11,071 bases of DNA from Candidatus Moraniibacteriota bacterium (GCA_029938745.1 JAOZUJ010000034.1:1-11071); one strand, 5' to 3'; shown: positions 1 through 6,117, counted from the stretch's first letter. Notes: generated by a model from the sequence alone, not told the origin. Made by a program: numbers and translations.

Positions 1-355
1 GCAAAAATGTATCTTTTACTCCTTTGTCTTTCAAATCGCTCAGAAGAGGAAACCACATATAGATCGGACCAGACGATATAACGCCACTAATAATTGCAAT
101 AACCCACCCACGCGCTTTCTTGCTATCACCCAAATGTGCAACAAGCATTTTTGTTGTCACAAACAAATTGAATAAAAACATCAAAATAAATACAACCAAA
201 ATAATTGGTAAAATTTGTACAAATGTTTTCCAAAAAAATGCAAATGTTTGTTGAAATAATGCAATATCATAAAACGCCAACCCTCCATAAAGACAGCCCA
301 CAAAAATAAGTAGCCACCACTTCCCCTCTATGTTGTAAATTAATTTACGAATCAT
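1..355 (-). CDS. Permease subunit, second half (3' end cut off by window)
   Basis: The 118 visible residues start MIRKLIYNIEGKWW and hold hydrophobic segments at about residues 13-30, 45-66 and 84-100, so this is an integral membrane protein. A conserved-looking loop at residues 90-113 (SGVISSGPIYMWFPLL, then DLKDKGV) resembles the signature loop of predicted permeases of the COG0701/ArsP_1 type; this is from memory. The ATG at 355-353 overlaps the TGA of the preceding permease gene (ATGA), a classical translational-coupling arrangement that fixes the start. The two proteins probably assemble into one transporter. Substrate unknown. The C-terminus lies outside the window. Confidence 0.75.
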   Translation of the reverse strand, partial: MIRKLIYNIEGKWWLLIFVGCLYGGLAFYDIALFQQTFAFFWKTFVQILPIILVVFILMFLFNLFVTTKMLVAHLGDSKKARGWVIAIISGVISSGPIYMWFPLLSDLKDKGVKDTFL

Positions 356-768
356 AATAAAATAAGTGTAATGACAGTTAAAAATGCGATGATAATCGCA
401 CTCACAAAACTTACAATATTGCGTGTAATCGCAAACTTTTTTCCAAGCATTATAATTTCCGCTGGCAATTGCACAATACCCACCGTTACCCATGTAACCA
501 AAAATGCTGTCACCGCGATTATACTCACACCACGTTCCAACAACTCACCACTGAGCACATAGCTCGTCATCGGATTACCAGCTGCGATACTACCAACGAT
601 TGCACCAAAAAGAGCGTCAACAAAATAATTGCCAACAAAAACACATGCATACAATTCGCTTGGCACAACTGTGATAATAAAACTTGTCAACAATAAAATA
701 CCAATCAACGTCGGAAATGACATTTTGATTGCACCGAATGTTTGCACCAAAGCCCCATTAATCTTCAT
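352..768 (-). CDS. Permease subunit, first half
   Basis: A 138-aa membrane protein with hydrophobic segments at about residues 19-38, 48-62, 82-101 and 117-138. The loop at residues 59-81 (GSIAAGNPMTSYVLSGELL, then ERGV) lines up with the loop of the downstream gene (SGVISSGPIYMWFPLL, then DLKDKGV), so the two genes look like homologous halves of one permease. The family assignment (COG0701-like predicted permease) is recalled, not searched. Its TGA stop at 354-352 overlaps the next start codon. It begins 5 nt after the stop of the small membrane gene and has no Shine-Dalgarno sequence, like most genes here. Substrate unknown. Confidence 0.75.
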   Translation of the reverse strand: MKINGALVQTFGAIKMSFPTLIGILLLTSFIITVVPSELYACVFVGNYFVDALFGAIVGSIAAGNPMTSYVLSGELLERGVSIIAVTAFLVTWVTVGIVQLPAEIIMLGKKFAITRNIVSFVSAIIIAFLTVITLILL

Positions 769-773
769 ATATT

Positions 774-968
774 TTATTTATTCTTTATCCACCATTGTTT
801 CAAAAAAGGTAATGACAGCGTGGAGAGGATATATCCACCTGTTAGCACAAGAGCGTTAAGATACGCATCTTCTACGCCAATTGACCACATGAACCACACA
901 GTAATCCCATACGTCACACACACAATAAATCCCCGACGCACAAAACTCGTTTCCCACGCCTTATCCAT
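774..968 (-). CDS. Small two-segment membrane protein (open part of a TGA-split gene)
   Basis: A 64-aa product starting MDKAWETSFVRRG, with hydrophobic segments at about residues 13-30 and 37-55 and a basic C-terminus (KQWWIKNK). The reading frame continues upstream without interruption except for one TGA at 977-975: an ATG at 1028 encodes 17 residues ending ERNK, then TGA, then V-E and this ATG. The family as I remember it in CPR genomes has a charged N-terminal stretch of the form IQERNxRVExDKAWETS, so the full protein was probably about 84 aa. The product may be made by re-initiation at this ATG, six bases past the TGA, or by readthrough. It lies between an AbrB-like gene and the split permease, so it may be an accessory membrane subunit. 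Confidence 0.6.
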   Translation of the reverse strand: MDKAWETSFVRRGFIVCVTYGITVWFMWSIGVEDAYLNALVLTGGYILSTLSLPFLKQWWIKNK

Positions 969-974
969 TTCAAC

Positions 975-1028
975 TCATTTATTACGCTCTTGAATTTTCT
1001 GTAAACCACTATCTATATTTTCATCCAT
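975..1028 (-). pseudogene. N-terminal fragment (17 aa) cut off by in-frame TGA
   Basis: The ATG at 1028 opens a 17-codon frame encoding MDENIDSGLQKIQERNK, then TGA. The frame continues directly into the 774-968 gene (TGA GTT GAA ATG). It starts 10 nt after the stop of the AbrB-like gene, the normal spacing in this operon. This suggests it is the true N-terminus of the small membrane protein, separated by a nonsense change (a CGA or AGA arginine codon to TGA would do it), a sequencing error, or a deliberately leaky stop. It could alternatively be an independent leader peptide. Confidence 0.5.
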
Positions 1029-1038
1029 AATCGTTTAT

Positions 1039-1203
1039 TTAACTTCTCCAATCAAAAATCTCAACTTTTCCTCTGCCCTTATCTTTTACAACCATTTTTT
1101 GTCGCTCACGCCAACCATACTTTTTTACGATCTCCTTTGGGATACAAATATAATAACTGTCCCGACCATTTTTAACTAATTTACGAATGTTCTTATCTTC
1201 CAT
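1039..1203 (-). CDS. AbrB/MazE/SpoVT-like small DNA-binding protein
   Basis: A 54-aa protein, MEDKNIRKLVKNGRDSYYIC and onwards to FDWRS. The core R-K-L-V-K-x-G-R-D-S-Y-Y-I-x-I-P-K-E-I-V-K-K-Y-G-W (residues 7-31) followed by a basic beta-rich tail is the swapped-hairpin AbrB pattern (one strand, then IPKEIVKK, then strands). Such proteins act as dimeric transcription regulators, often autoregulatory. It is the first gene of the permease operon, with an extended -10 promoter and a 48-bp palindrome upstream, so it is the best local candidate for the palindrome's ligand. Start ATG at 1203; TAA at 1041-1039. Length is normal for the single-domain members I recall. Confidence 0.75.
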   Translation of the reverse strand: MEDKNIRKLVKNGRDSYYICIPKEIVKKYGWRERQKMVVKDKGRGKVEIFDWRS

Positions 1204-1228
1204 CATAAAAATAATGATTAATTTATTA

Positions 1229-1246
1229 CAACTATATTATAACACC
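1229..1246 (-). promoter_or_regulatory. Extended -10 promoter of the AbrB-like/permease operon
   Basis: On the minus strand TATAAT lies at 1241-1236, preceded by TGT (TGn extended -10). The predicted start near 1229 leaves a leader of about 26 nt before the ATG at 1203. No good -35 hexamer exists: the -35 position falls inside the palindrome at 1254-1301, consistent with control by the protein that binds there. Confidence 0.65.
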
Positions 1247-1253
1247 TTTTCAC

Positions 1254-1301
1254 ATGAACATACCATTGAACATACCATGGTATGTTCAATGGTATGTTCA
1301 T
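1254..1301. promoter_or_regulatory. 48-bp perfect palindrome of four 12-bp half-sites (candidate operator)
   Basis: Every base from 1254 to 1301 pairs with its mirror about the centre 1277/1278. The arm is TGAACATACCAT twice in tandem (1255-1266, 1267-1278), mirrored by ATGGTATGTTCA twice (1277-1288, 1289-1300). It covers roughly -25 to -72 of the operon promoter on the minus strand. No T-run follows in either direction, so it does not look like an intrinsic terminator even though it lies 30 nt after the HAD gene stop. A tandem operator for a dimeric regulator, perhaps the AbrB-like product, is the simplest reading. Confidence 0.7.
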
Positions 1302-1331
1302 CAAGAAAACCCTCTACTTACAAAACAAACT

Positions 1332-1931
1332 CTATAAATCTATCATCTCTTTCAAATCCAGTTTCAGCTGCGCAAAATTTTCAAAAATAATTCCTTCCAT
1401 CCCAATATTTTTTGCTCCTACAACAAACTCTGATTTATCATCTATAAAAACTGCTTCTTGTGGCAATACACCCAAACGCTTACAAATTAATTCATAAATT
1501 TCTTTATCGGGTTTTGCAATATGCTCCACACATGAAAAAACAGCTTCATCAAAATATTTTTTATAATTATTGTCTTTCCAATATTTAACCGCAGGCATTT
1601 CAGTATTTGAAAGAAATCCTATCTTGTAACCTTGTCCTTTCAATTTTTCTATTAACTCAAACATTTCCGCCTTTTCATTAAAAATCTCTTCCACAGCATC
1701 ACCCCACAATGACTTTACATTGGGCATATCAATATTCAATTTACTACATACTATTTGCCAAAAATCATATTCTGCAATATCACCACGAACAAAGTCATCA
1801 AAGCCTTCTTGCCGTGCAATATTATAATCTTCAACATTCACACCTAAAACATCTGCACAATACTTGTCCATTTTTCCCAAAGTTTCATCTATTAAAACCC
1901 CACCCCAATCAAATATTATTGCCTTTATCAT
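1332..1931 (-). CDS. HAD-superfamily hydrolase (phosphatase-like, subfamily IA)
   Basis: A 199-aa cytosolic protein read from the ATG at 1931; a longer form from 1955 would overlap the preceding gene and add MKMKFSLT before the natural MIKAIIFDWGGV start. HAD motifs are in order: nucleophile D8 in FDWGGV, motif II S108-N109 in FLSNTE, K140 in AKPDKEIY, and metal-binding D164-D165 in FIDDK. Residues about 15-90 form the helical cap. Position D+2 is Gly rather than the usual general-acid Asp; this occurs in FDxGGV/FDxGNV subgroups, so activity is uncertain. It follows the DUF523 gene by 7 nt, implying one transcript. Substrate unknown; small phosphorylated metabolites are typical for the family. 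Confidence 0.85.
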   Translation of the reverse strand: MIKAIIFDWGGVLIDETLGKMDKYCADVLGVNVEDYNIARQEGFDDFVRGDIAEYDFWQIVCSKLNIDMPNVKSLWGDAVEEIFNEKAEMFELIEKLKGQGYKIGFLSNTEMPAVKYWKDNNYKKYFDEAVFSCVEHIAKPDKEIYELICKRLGVLPQEAVFIDDKSEFVVGAKNIGMEGIIFENFAQLKLDLKEMIDL

Positions 1932-1938
1932 AGTTAAA

Positions 1939-2352
1939 CTAAATTTCATCTTCAATTAATACCTCAATTCCATTTTCTTTTAACAATTTTGCAAATGTTC
2001 CATCGCCATCAATTAATGTTTTAGAAAAAGTACCATCATATATTTTGCCAGACCCACATGACGGAGATTTTGCTTTTAAAATTGCTCCAGTGCAATTTAC
2101 AAGTTTTGCAATCTTTAATCCTTCTTGTGCACCTTTTTCAAATTGAGCTGTGACATCAGCTCCGTCCTTTGTAATTACTTTATCAGCTTTTTGTTCTGCG
2201 GGAGTTCTCGGCGTTGTTAAACCACCTAATTGCTCTGGACACACAGGAATTGCTTTACCATTCCTAATCATTTCGATAACTTTCGGACATTGACGTGAAC
2301 CACCTTTATAATCACAGTTAATTCCCGCTAAACACGCACTTACAATTTTCAT
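1939..2352 (-). CDS. DUF523 family protein
   Basis: A 137-aa protein. The family motifs are clear: SACLAGINCDYKG at residues 5-17, VCPEQLGGLTTPRTPAE at 37-53 and AILKAKSPSCGSGKIYDG at 90-107. Cysteines 7, 13, 38 and 99 are the conserved ones and could bind a metal or an iron-sulfur cluster; this is inference, since the family has no established biochemical role that I know of. It is complete, starting at 2352 (no Shine-Dalgarno) and ending TAG at 1941-1939. A TATAAG at 2363-2358 just before the ATG would place transcription start at or next to the ATG, so a leaderless message is possible but unproven. Confidence 0.9.
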   Translation of the reverse strand: MKIVSACLAGINCDYKGGSRQCPKVIEMIRNGKAIPVCPEQLGGLTTPRTPAEQKADKVITKDGADVTAQFEKGAQEGLKIAKLVNCTGAILKAKSPSCGSGKIYDGTFSKTLIDGDGTFAKLLKENGIEVLIEDEI

Positions 2353-2361
2353 ACTATACTT

Positions 2362-2401
2362 ATAGCAACTACGTCGCTAGAACTAGTGACCTGATTGCTA
2401 T
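2362..2401. repeat. 40-nt imperfect inverted repeat between proS and DUF523 gene
   Basis: Outer arms ATAGCAA (2362-2368) and TTGCTAT (2395-2401) pair perfectly. Inner arms GTCGCTA (2373-2379) and TAGTGAC (2384-2390) pair with one G-U on the plus strand (an A-C mismatch on the minus strand), around a GAAC loop. It fills most of the 54-bp gap between proS and the DUF523 gene. No T-run follows, so it is not a typical intrinsic terminator. It could be an RNA processing site, a protein-binding site or a mobile palindromic repeat. Confidence 0.55.
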
Positions 2402-2406
2402 GTCAA

Positions 2407-4080
2407 TTATTTCATTTGTTCAATTAATTTTTCTACACTTATGATCTCACCTTCTTTTTGAGTACGGCTTTTTAATTCTATGCCACCATTTTCTAATGAG
2501 CGACTAGAAACTACTGCACGGTATGGACAACCTATAAGATCTGCATCTGCAAATTTTTGTCCTGGTCGCATATCTCTGTCATCCCACAAAACTTCTATGC
2601 CCGCATCTTGTAATTGTTCATAGGTCTCTTGAGTTTTTTCTTCTTCGCCTATATTTATGAGATGTACATGAAACGGTGCAACACTTTCTGGCCACATAAT
2701 TCCATTTTCATCGTGATGAATTTCTGCAATCGTTGCCATCGTCCTACCGACACCTATGCCATAACAACCCATATAATAAAATTCATCATCCCCCGTTTTT
2801 GAACGAAAAGTTGCATTCATCAATTTTGAATAATGATACCCAAGTTGAAAAATATTTCCCACTTCTACTCCTTTTTTTGCTATCAGTTTTTGACCGTCTT
2901 TTGTAAATCCATCTTGTGCAACCGCAAAATCATCTATGACTTCACATTCAAAATCTCTGCCATAATTTACATTGATCGTATCGGTATCTTTTTCTTTTTG
3001 ACCACCAATAAAGTTCTTTACACCCTTGAGAGAAAGGTCTCCAACATATTTTGCATCATGTCCCCATGAATGTACCCAGCCACTCTTTGTGCCAATTTTT
3101 TCTAGATCTTCGTCAGTTGCTGCTTCCAATTGACCAACTAATTGTAATTTTGATTCAACTTTCGTTTTATTTACCTCCAAATCTCCACGAATTACAATAA
3201 TAATTAGTTCATCTGTGAGAGTATTTTTATAAACTACATTTTTAAGAAATCTATTTGACGGCAATTTATAATGTTTTTCATTATCTTCCATTGTCTGCAC
3301 CCATTCTGGCTGTTGTGCAATTTCCATTTCTTTTAATTCATCATCTGGATTTATGTCTACATGGTCAAATTCTGCAACATCTTCATGTGCACAATATTTA
3401 CCATCTTTAGAAACAAAAAAGTCAGATTCGCCAACCTCTGATTCAGTAACAAATTCATGACAATATTCGCCGCCAATATACCCATTGTCTGCAGCAACTA
3501 CATGAGTTTCTAATCCACATTTTGTAAAAATTGTACTGTATGTTTTCCACATTAATTTATATTCTCGTTCAAAATCCTTATTATCCACGTGAAATGAATA
3601 TGCATCTTTCATGATAAATTCGCGTACACGCAAAAGCCCTCCTTTAGCACGCAATTCATCACGAAACTTATTTGAAAATTGATATACGTTAAATGGTAGA
3701 TCTTTATAACTAATATTAAATTTTCGTACCATATCCACGATCATTTCTTCCGCTGTCCCACCTAGAGCAAATTCTGCCCCTCGCCTGTCTTTTAATGTCA
3801 TAAGCTCAAAGCCAGCTGTATCTGTTCTATTTGTCTCTCGCCACAAGTCTAATTGATGTAAGGTTGGCGTCAAGATCTTTTGTGCACCAGCTTTTTCCAT
3901 TTCACATTCTATAATTTTCATTATTTTTTCATGCACTCGCATACCTAGTGGCAAAAAATAATATCGTCCAGCAACAGACTCACGAATAAAACCTCCTCGA
4001 TACAAAAGTTCATGATTTTTTGCAGAGACGCCAGTTGGCACTTCTTTAATTGTTTTTCCAAAAAGTTGTGATTGTTTCAT
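2407..4080 (-). CDS. proS: Prolyl-tRNA synthetase (bacterial type)
   Basis: A 557-aa class II aminoacyl-tRNA synthetase that attaches proline to tRNA-Pro in the cytosol. Visible in order: N-terminal catalytic half with RESVAGRYYFLPLG at 33-46; TxE loop GGTAEE at 107-112; motif 2 FRDELRAKGGLLRVREF then MKDAYSF at 139-163; an insertion of about 200 residues (about 225-420, with VIRGDLEVNKTKVESKL at 296-311) matching the YbaK-like editing domain of bacterial ProRS; motif 3 GCYGIGVGRTMATIAEI at 438-454; and a C-terminal anticodon-binding domain from about 470 (LWDDRDMRPGQKFADADLIG at 498-517). Length matches the bacterial-type enzyme (about 570 aa). Start ATG at 4080; no Shine-Dalgarno. The DUF523 and HAD genes follow on the same strand. 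Confidence 0.97.
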   Translation of the reverse strand: MKQSQLFGKTIKEVPTGVSAKNHELLYRGGFIRESVAGRYYFLPLGMRVHEKIMKIIECEMEKAGAQKILTPTLHQLDLWRETNRTDTAGFELMTLKDRRGAEFALGGTAEEMIVDMVRKFNISYKDLPFNVYQFSNKFRDELRAKGGLLRVREFIMKDAYSFHVDNKDFEREYKLMWKTYSTIFTKCGLETHVVAADNGYIGGEYCHEFVTESEVGESDFFVSKDGKYCAHEDVAEFDHVDINPDDELKEMEIAQQPEWVQTMEDNEKHYKLPSNRFLKNVVYKNTLTDELIIIVIRGDLEVNKTKVESKLQLVGQLEAATDEDLEKIGTKSGWVHSWGHDAKYVGDLSLKGVKNFIGGQKEKDTDTINVNYGRDFECEVIDDFAVAQDGFTKDGQKLIAKKGVEVGNIFQLGYHYSKLMNATFRSKTGDDEFYYMGCYGIGVGRTMATIAEIHHDENGIMWPESVAPFHVHLINIGEEEKTQETYEQLQDAGIEVLWDDRDMRPGQKFADADLIGCPYRAVVSSRSLENGGIELKSRTQKEGEIISVEKLIEQMK

Positions 4081-4220
4081 AATAATTTATTTAAAAGTTT
4101 AAAAAATTCATAAAGTCAAAAACTAAAAAGATACCCCTACGGGAACTCTCTTACACAAAAATTGTTGTCCTTTATTTATATGCATACATTTATACTATCG
4201 CTTTTATGATAAAAAATCAA
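4081..4220 (-). promoter_or_regulatory. proS upstream region, weak promoter candidate
   Basis: On the minus strand TTGATT (4220-4215) and TAGTAT (4197-4192) are 17 nt apart, and TATAAA (4194-4189) overlaps the latter, so a proS promoter here is plausible but not strong. It would give a leader of about 100 nt. The leader contains a short TCCC-GTA-GGGG hairpin (4144-4134) followed by TATCTTTTT, which might act as an attenuator; the stem is only 4 bp. No T-box signature is visible. Confidence 0.3.
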
Positions 4221-4236
4221 TTTTACTCTTTTTCAT

Positions 4237-4272
4237 TTGTCAAAAAAAGCACTCTTTGTTATAATTAATATA
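4237..4272 (+). promoter_or_regulatory. Strong sigma-70-type promoter of the structured RNA
   Basis: TTGTCA at 4237-4242 and a perfect TATAAT at 4260-4265 are separated by exactly 17 nt, placing the transcription start near 4272. No protein gene begins until 4746 and a strong terminator stands at 4574-4627, so this promoter serves the non-coding RNA. Confidence 0.8.
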
Positions 4273-4627
4273 TCGTTATTTCACAATAATGAGCTAGTAA
4301 GAGTTTCATGAGCCGTGTGTCACATTCTTTTGACTTTAACCGTATCGTCAAATATAAATGGATGTGATAGAACACATAAGTTTTCTCAACGGAGAAATTG
4401 CCTATGATAAAAAATCAACTGAAAGCGCGCCAACACTGGCACATGTATGGAGAATTTCCATGCACATAATGCGCTATTTAAGGGAAATATTTTGACATCT
4501 TGAGCGAATGCTCAAAATCTAACGCCCTTGAAACAGTCTCACCTGACGTACGACAAAAACTCTTATGCATTACCCCCGGACTAATATCTTTCATAACGAA
4601 AGCTCTATTGTTCGGGGTTTTTCTTTT
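4272..4627 (+). ncRNA. Structured non-coding RNA of about 350 nt, class not recognised
   Basis: The promoter, folding and terminator are all visible. The closing helix is TAAGAGTTT (4298-4306) with AAACTCTTA (4557-4565), 9 perfect pairs, extended by TAATG (4287-4291) with CATTA (4568-4572). Inside are four arms: TCACATTC/GGATGTGA (4320-4327/4360-4367) topped by TTTGAC/GTCAAA (4329-4334/4347-4352); TTTCTC-AACG-GAGAAA (4382-4397); AGCGC/GCGCT (4424-4428/4471-4475) containing GCC/GGC (4429-4440) and GTATGGA/TCCATGC (4445-4451/4457-4463); and AAGGG/CCCTT (4480-4484/4525-4529) topped by TTGAGC-GAAT-GCTCAA (4500-4515). I do not see the RNase P (GAGGAAAGUC, ACAGAA), tmRNA (T-loop, CCA end) or SRP signatures. 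It could be a very divergent housekeeping RNA or a new class. Confidence 0.7.
4574..4627 (+). terminator. Strong intrinsic terminator of the structured RNA
   Basis: CCCCGGAC (4574-4581) pairs with GTTCGGGG (4610-4617) with one G-U. After a one-base bulge the stem continues as AATA/TATT and is capped by CTTTC (4588-4592)/GAAAG (4598-4602). TTTTTCTTTT follows at 4618-4627. It separates the RNA from dnaB. Confidence 0.85.
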
Positions 4628-4654
4628 CCACATATTCTGCACTACTTATTAACC

Positions 4655-4674
4655 TTTTTTTGTATACAAAAAAA
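4655..4674. promoter_or_regulatory. 20-bp perfect palindrome upstream of the dnaB promoter
   Basis: Seven T, GTATAC, seven A: a perfect palindrome centred at 4664/4665. It lies where the -35 element of the dnaB promoter would be. Candidate operator; the A/T arms could also be simple composition, but the exact 7/7 symmetry around GTATAC is suggestive. Confidence 0.5.
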
Positions 4675-4682
4675 CTATCTGA

Positions 4683-4697
4683 TGATATACTACTTAC
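4683..4697 (+). promoter_or_regulatory. Extended -10 promoter of dnaB
   Basis: TGA followed by TATACT (4686-4691) is a TGn extended -10. The only -35-like hexamer, TTGTAT (4660-4665), is 20 nt away, too far to be optimal and inside the palindrome. Transcription would start near 4698, giving a leader of about 48 nt before the dnaB ATG. Confidence 0.5.
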
Positions 4698-4704
4698 TAC
4701 TCAC

Positions 4705-4722
4705 ATGCCTGCCGGTAGGCAT
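4705..4722. repeat. REP-like GC-rich palindrome in the dnaB leader
   Basis: ATGCCTGCCGGTAGGCAT forms a near-perfect inverted repeat (G-U pairs at two positions in RNA), centred on CCGG in an otherwise AT-rich leader. I recall similar CCTGCCGGTAGG palindromes scattered through Parcubacteria genomes; that recollection needs a genome search. Confidence 0.55.
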
Positions 4723-4745
4723 ACTAATATACTAATTACGAGATA

Positions 4746-6098
4746 ATGCCAGACGATACACAACAACTCCGTACACCACCACACTCTCTTGAAGCAGAAC
4801 GATCTGTTCTTGGAGCTCTTATGGTTGATAAAGACGCAATTGTTAAAGTTGCTGATATGATTCATGTTGGTGATTTTTATAAAGAAGCACATAATGTTAT
4901 TTATGAAGCGATGCTTTCATTATATGAAAAAAGTGACCCTCTTGATGTGCTGAGTATCTCCAATGAGCTCGAAGAACAAAATAAAATTGATTCCATTGGT
5001 GGCGCAAGTTTTCTTGCATCTTTGGTAAGTGGTATTACGACTGCATCAAATATTACATATTATGCAAAAATCATTCAAAAAAAGGCAGTCCTTCGTCGCC
5101 TCATCGGCGCAGCATCACAAATAAACGAAATGGGCTACAACGAATCAGAAGATGTCGAAAAAACACTTGACGATGCAGAACAGTTATTATTTGGTATTTC
5201 TGAAAAATCACTCAAACAAGAATTTACACCGATTAAAACAATTTTAGGAGATGCCTTTGATCGACTTGATGAACTCCACAAAAACAAGGGTCAGATGCGT
5301 GGTGTACCAACTGGATTTCCAGATCTCGATGAACTCCTCTCTGGCTTACAAAAATCAGATTTAATTATTCTTGCAGCGCGTCCTTCTGTTGGTAAGACCT
5401 CCCTCGCGCTAGACATTGCTCGACAAGCAAGTACGGATGGAAATATCCCCGTTGGAATTTTTTCATTAGAAATGTCTGCTGATCAACTCGTTGATCGCAT
5501 GATCGCAGCAGAAGGCAATGTTGATCTCTGGCGACTTCGCACAGGAAATCTCAAAGATTCTGACTTTGTTGAGATCAATGAAACAATGGGCAAACTTTCT
5601 GAAGCACCAATTTTTATTGATGACACATCTAGTGCAAATATTATGGAAATGCGCACAATGGCACGGCGATTACAGGCAGAGCACGACCTCGGACTCATCA
5701 TCATTGATTATTTACAGCTCATGGAAGGACGTAGCAATGAAAACCGTGTGCAAGAAATTTCTGAGATCTCTCGTGGACTCAAAATGCTTGCCAAAGAGCT
5801 CAATATACCAATTCTCGCACTCTCGCAACTTTCTCGTGCAGTAGAATCACGACCAGATCAACGACCAAAACTCTCTGATTTGCGTGAATCTGGATCAATT
5901 GAGCAGGACGCTGATGTCGTAATGTTTATTTATCGTGAAGATCGCGTCAACCCAGATACAGAAAATAAAGGTGTTGCTGAAATTATTATCGCGAAACATA
6001 GGAATGGCCCCGTTGGCACAAAGCAACTATTTTTTCACGAAGAATGTGCTTCATATAAAAACCTGGAAAAAACTCATATACAACAAGTAGAAGAATAA
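4746..6098 (+). CDS. dnaB: Replicative DNA helicase DnaB
   Basis: A 450-aa hexameric helicase that unwinds DNA at the replication fork. The N-terminal helical domain begins TPPHSLEAERSVLGALMVD (residues 10-28). A linker follows, then the RecA-like domain: VPTGFPDLDELLSGLQKSDL at 187-206, Walker A ARPSVGKTS at 211-219, SLEMS at 240-244, Walker B IIIDYLQLM at 318-326, ALSQLSRAVE at 358-367, DLRESGSIEQDADVV at 378-392, and the finger region AKHRNGPVGT at 416-425. Length is normal and no intein is present. The ATG at 4746 has no Shine-Dalgarno; the upstream leader has two tandem copies of ATACTAAT (4721-4736). recR follows after 44 nt. Confidence 0.97.
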   Translation: MPDDTQQLRTPPHSLEAERSVLGALMVDKDAIVKVADMIHVGDFYKEAHNVIYEAMLSLYEKSDPLDVLSISNELEEQNKIDSIGGASFLASLVSGITTASNITYYAKIIQKKAVLRRLIGAASQINEMGYNESEDVEKTLDDAEQLLFGISEKSLKQEFTPIKTILGDAFDRLDELHKNKGQMRGVPTGFPDLDELLSGLQKSDLIILAARPSVGKTSLALDIARQASTDGNIPVGIFSLEMSADQLVDRMIAAEGNVDLWRLRTGNLKDSDFVEINETMGKLSEAPIFIDDTSSANIMEMRTMARRLQAEHDLGLIIIDYLQLMEGRSNENRVQEISEISRGLKMLAKELNIPILALSQLSRAVESRPDQRPKLSDLRESGSIEQDADVVMFIYREDRVNPDTENKGVAEIIIAKHRNGPVGTKQLFFHEECASYKNLEKTHIQQVEE

Positions 6099-6117
6099 TT
6101 CCACAATCAAACCACTC

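Noticed and set aside
774..1028. Alternative genetic code with TGA read as glycine (as in some CPR lineages)
   Set aside because: The 385- to 557-codon genes have no internal TGA, and a permease gene ends with TGA in the ATGA overlap.
1254..1301. Terminator for the HAD/DUF523 transcript
   Set aside because: A strong stem but no T-run on either side, and it lies over a promoter; operator is more likely, though some role in ending the transcript cannot be excluded.
1932..1955. Longer start for the HAD hydrolase (MKMKFSLT...)
   Set aside because: It overlaps the DUF523 stop, and the conserved fold starts at MIKAIIFDWGGV.
4308..4367. 19-codon open frame starting MSRVSHSFDF inside the structured RNA
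   Set aside because: No Shine-Dalgarno, and it is fully contained in the paired arm at 4315-4375; probably chance. It could be revisited if the RNA proves to be dual-function.
4272..4627. RNase P RNA or tmRNA identity for the structured RNA
   Set aside because: The 3' stretch ACAAAAACTCTTAT faintly resembles RNase P ACAGAA...CUUAU, but the invariant GAGGAAAGUC and ACAGAA cores are missing. For tmRNA there is no T-loop or CCA end and no plausible tag ending in ALAA.
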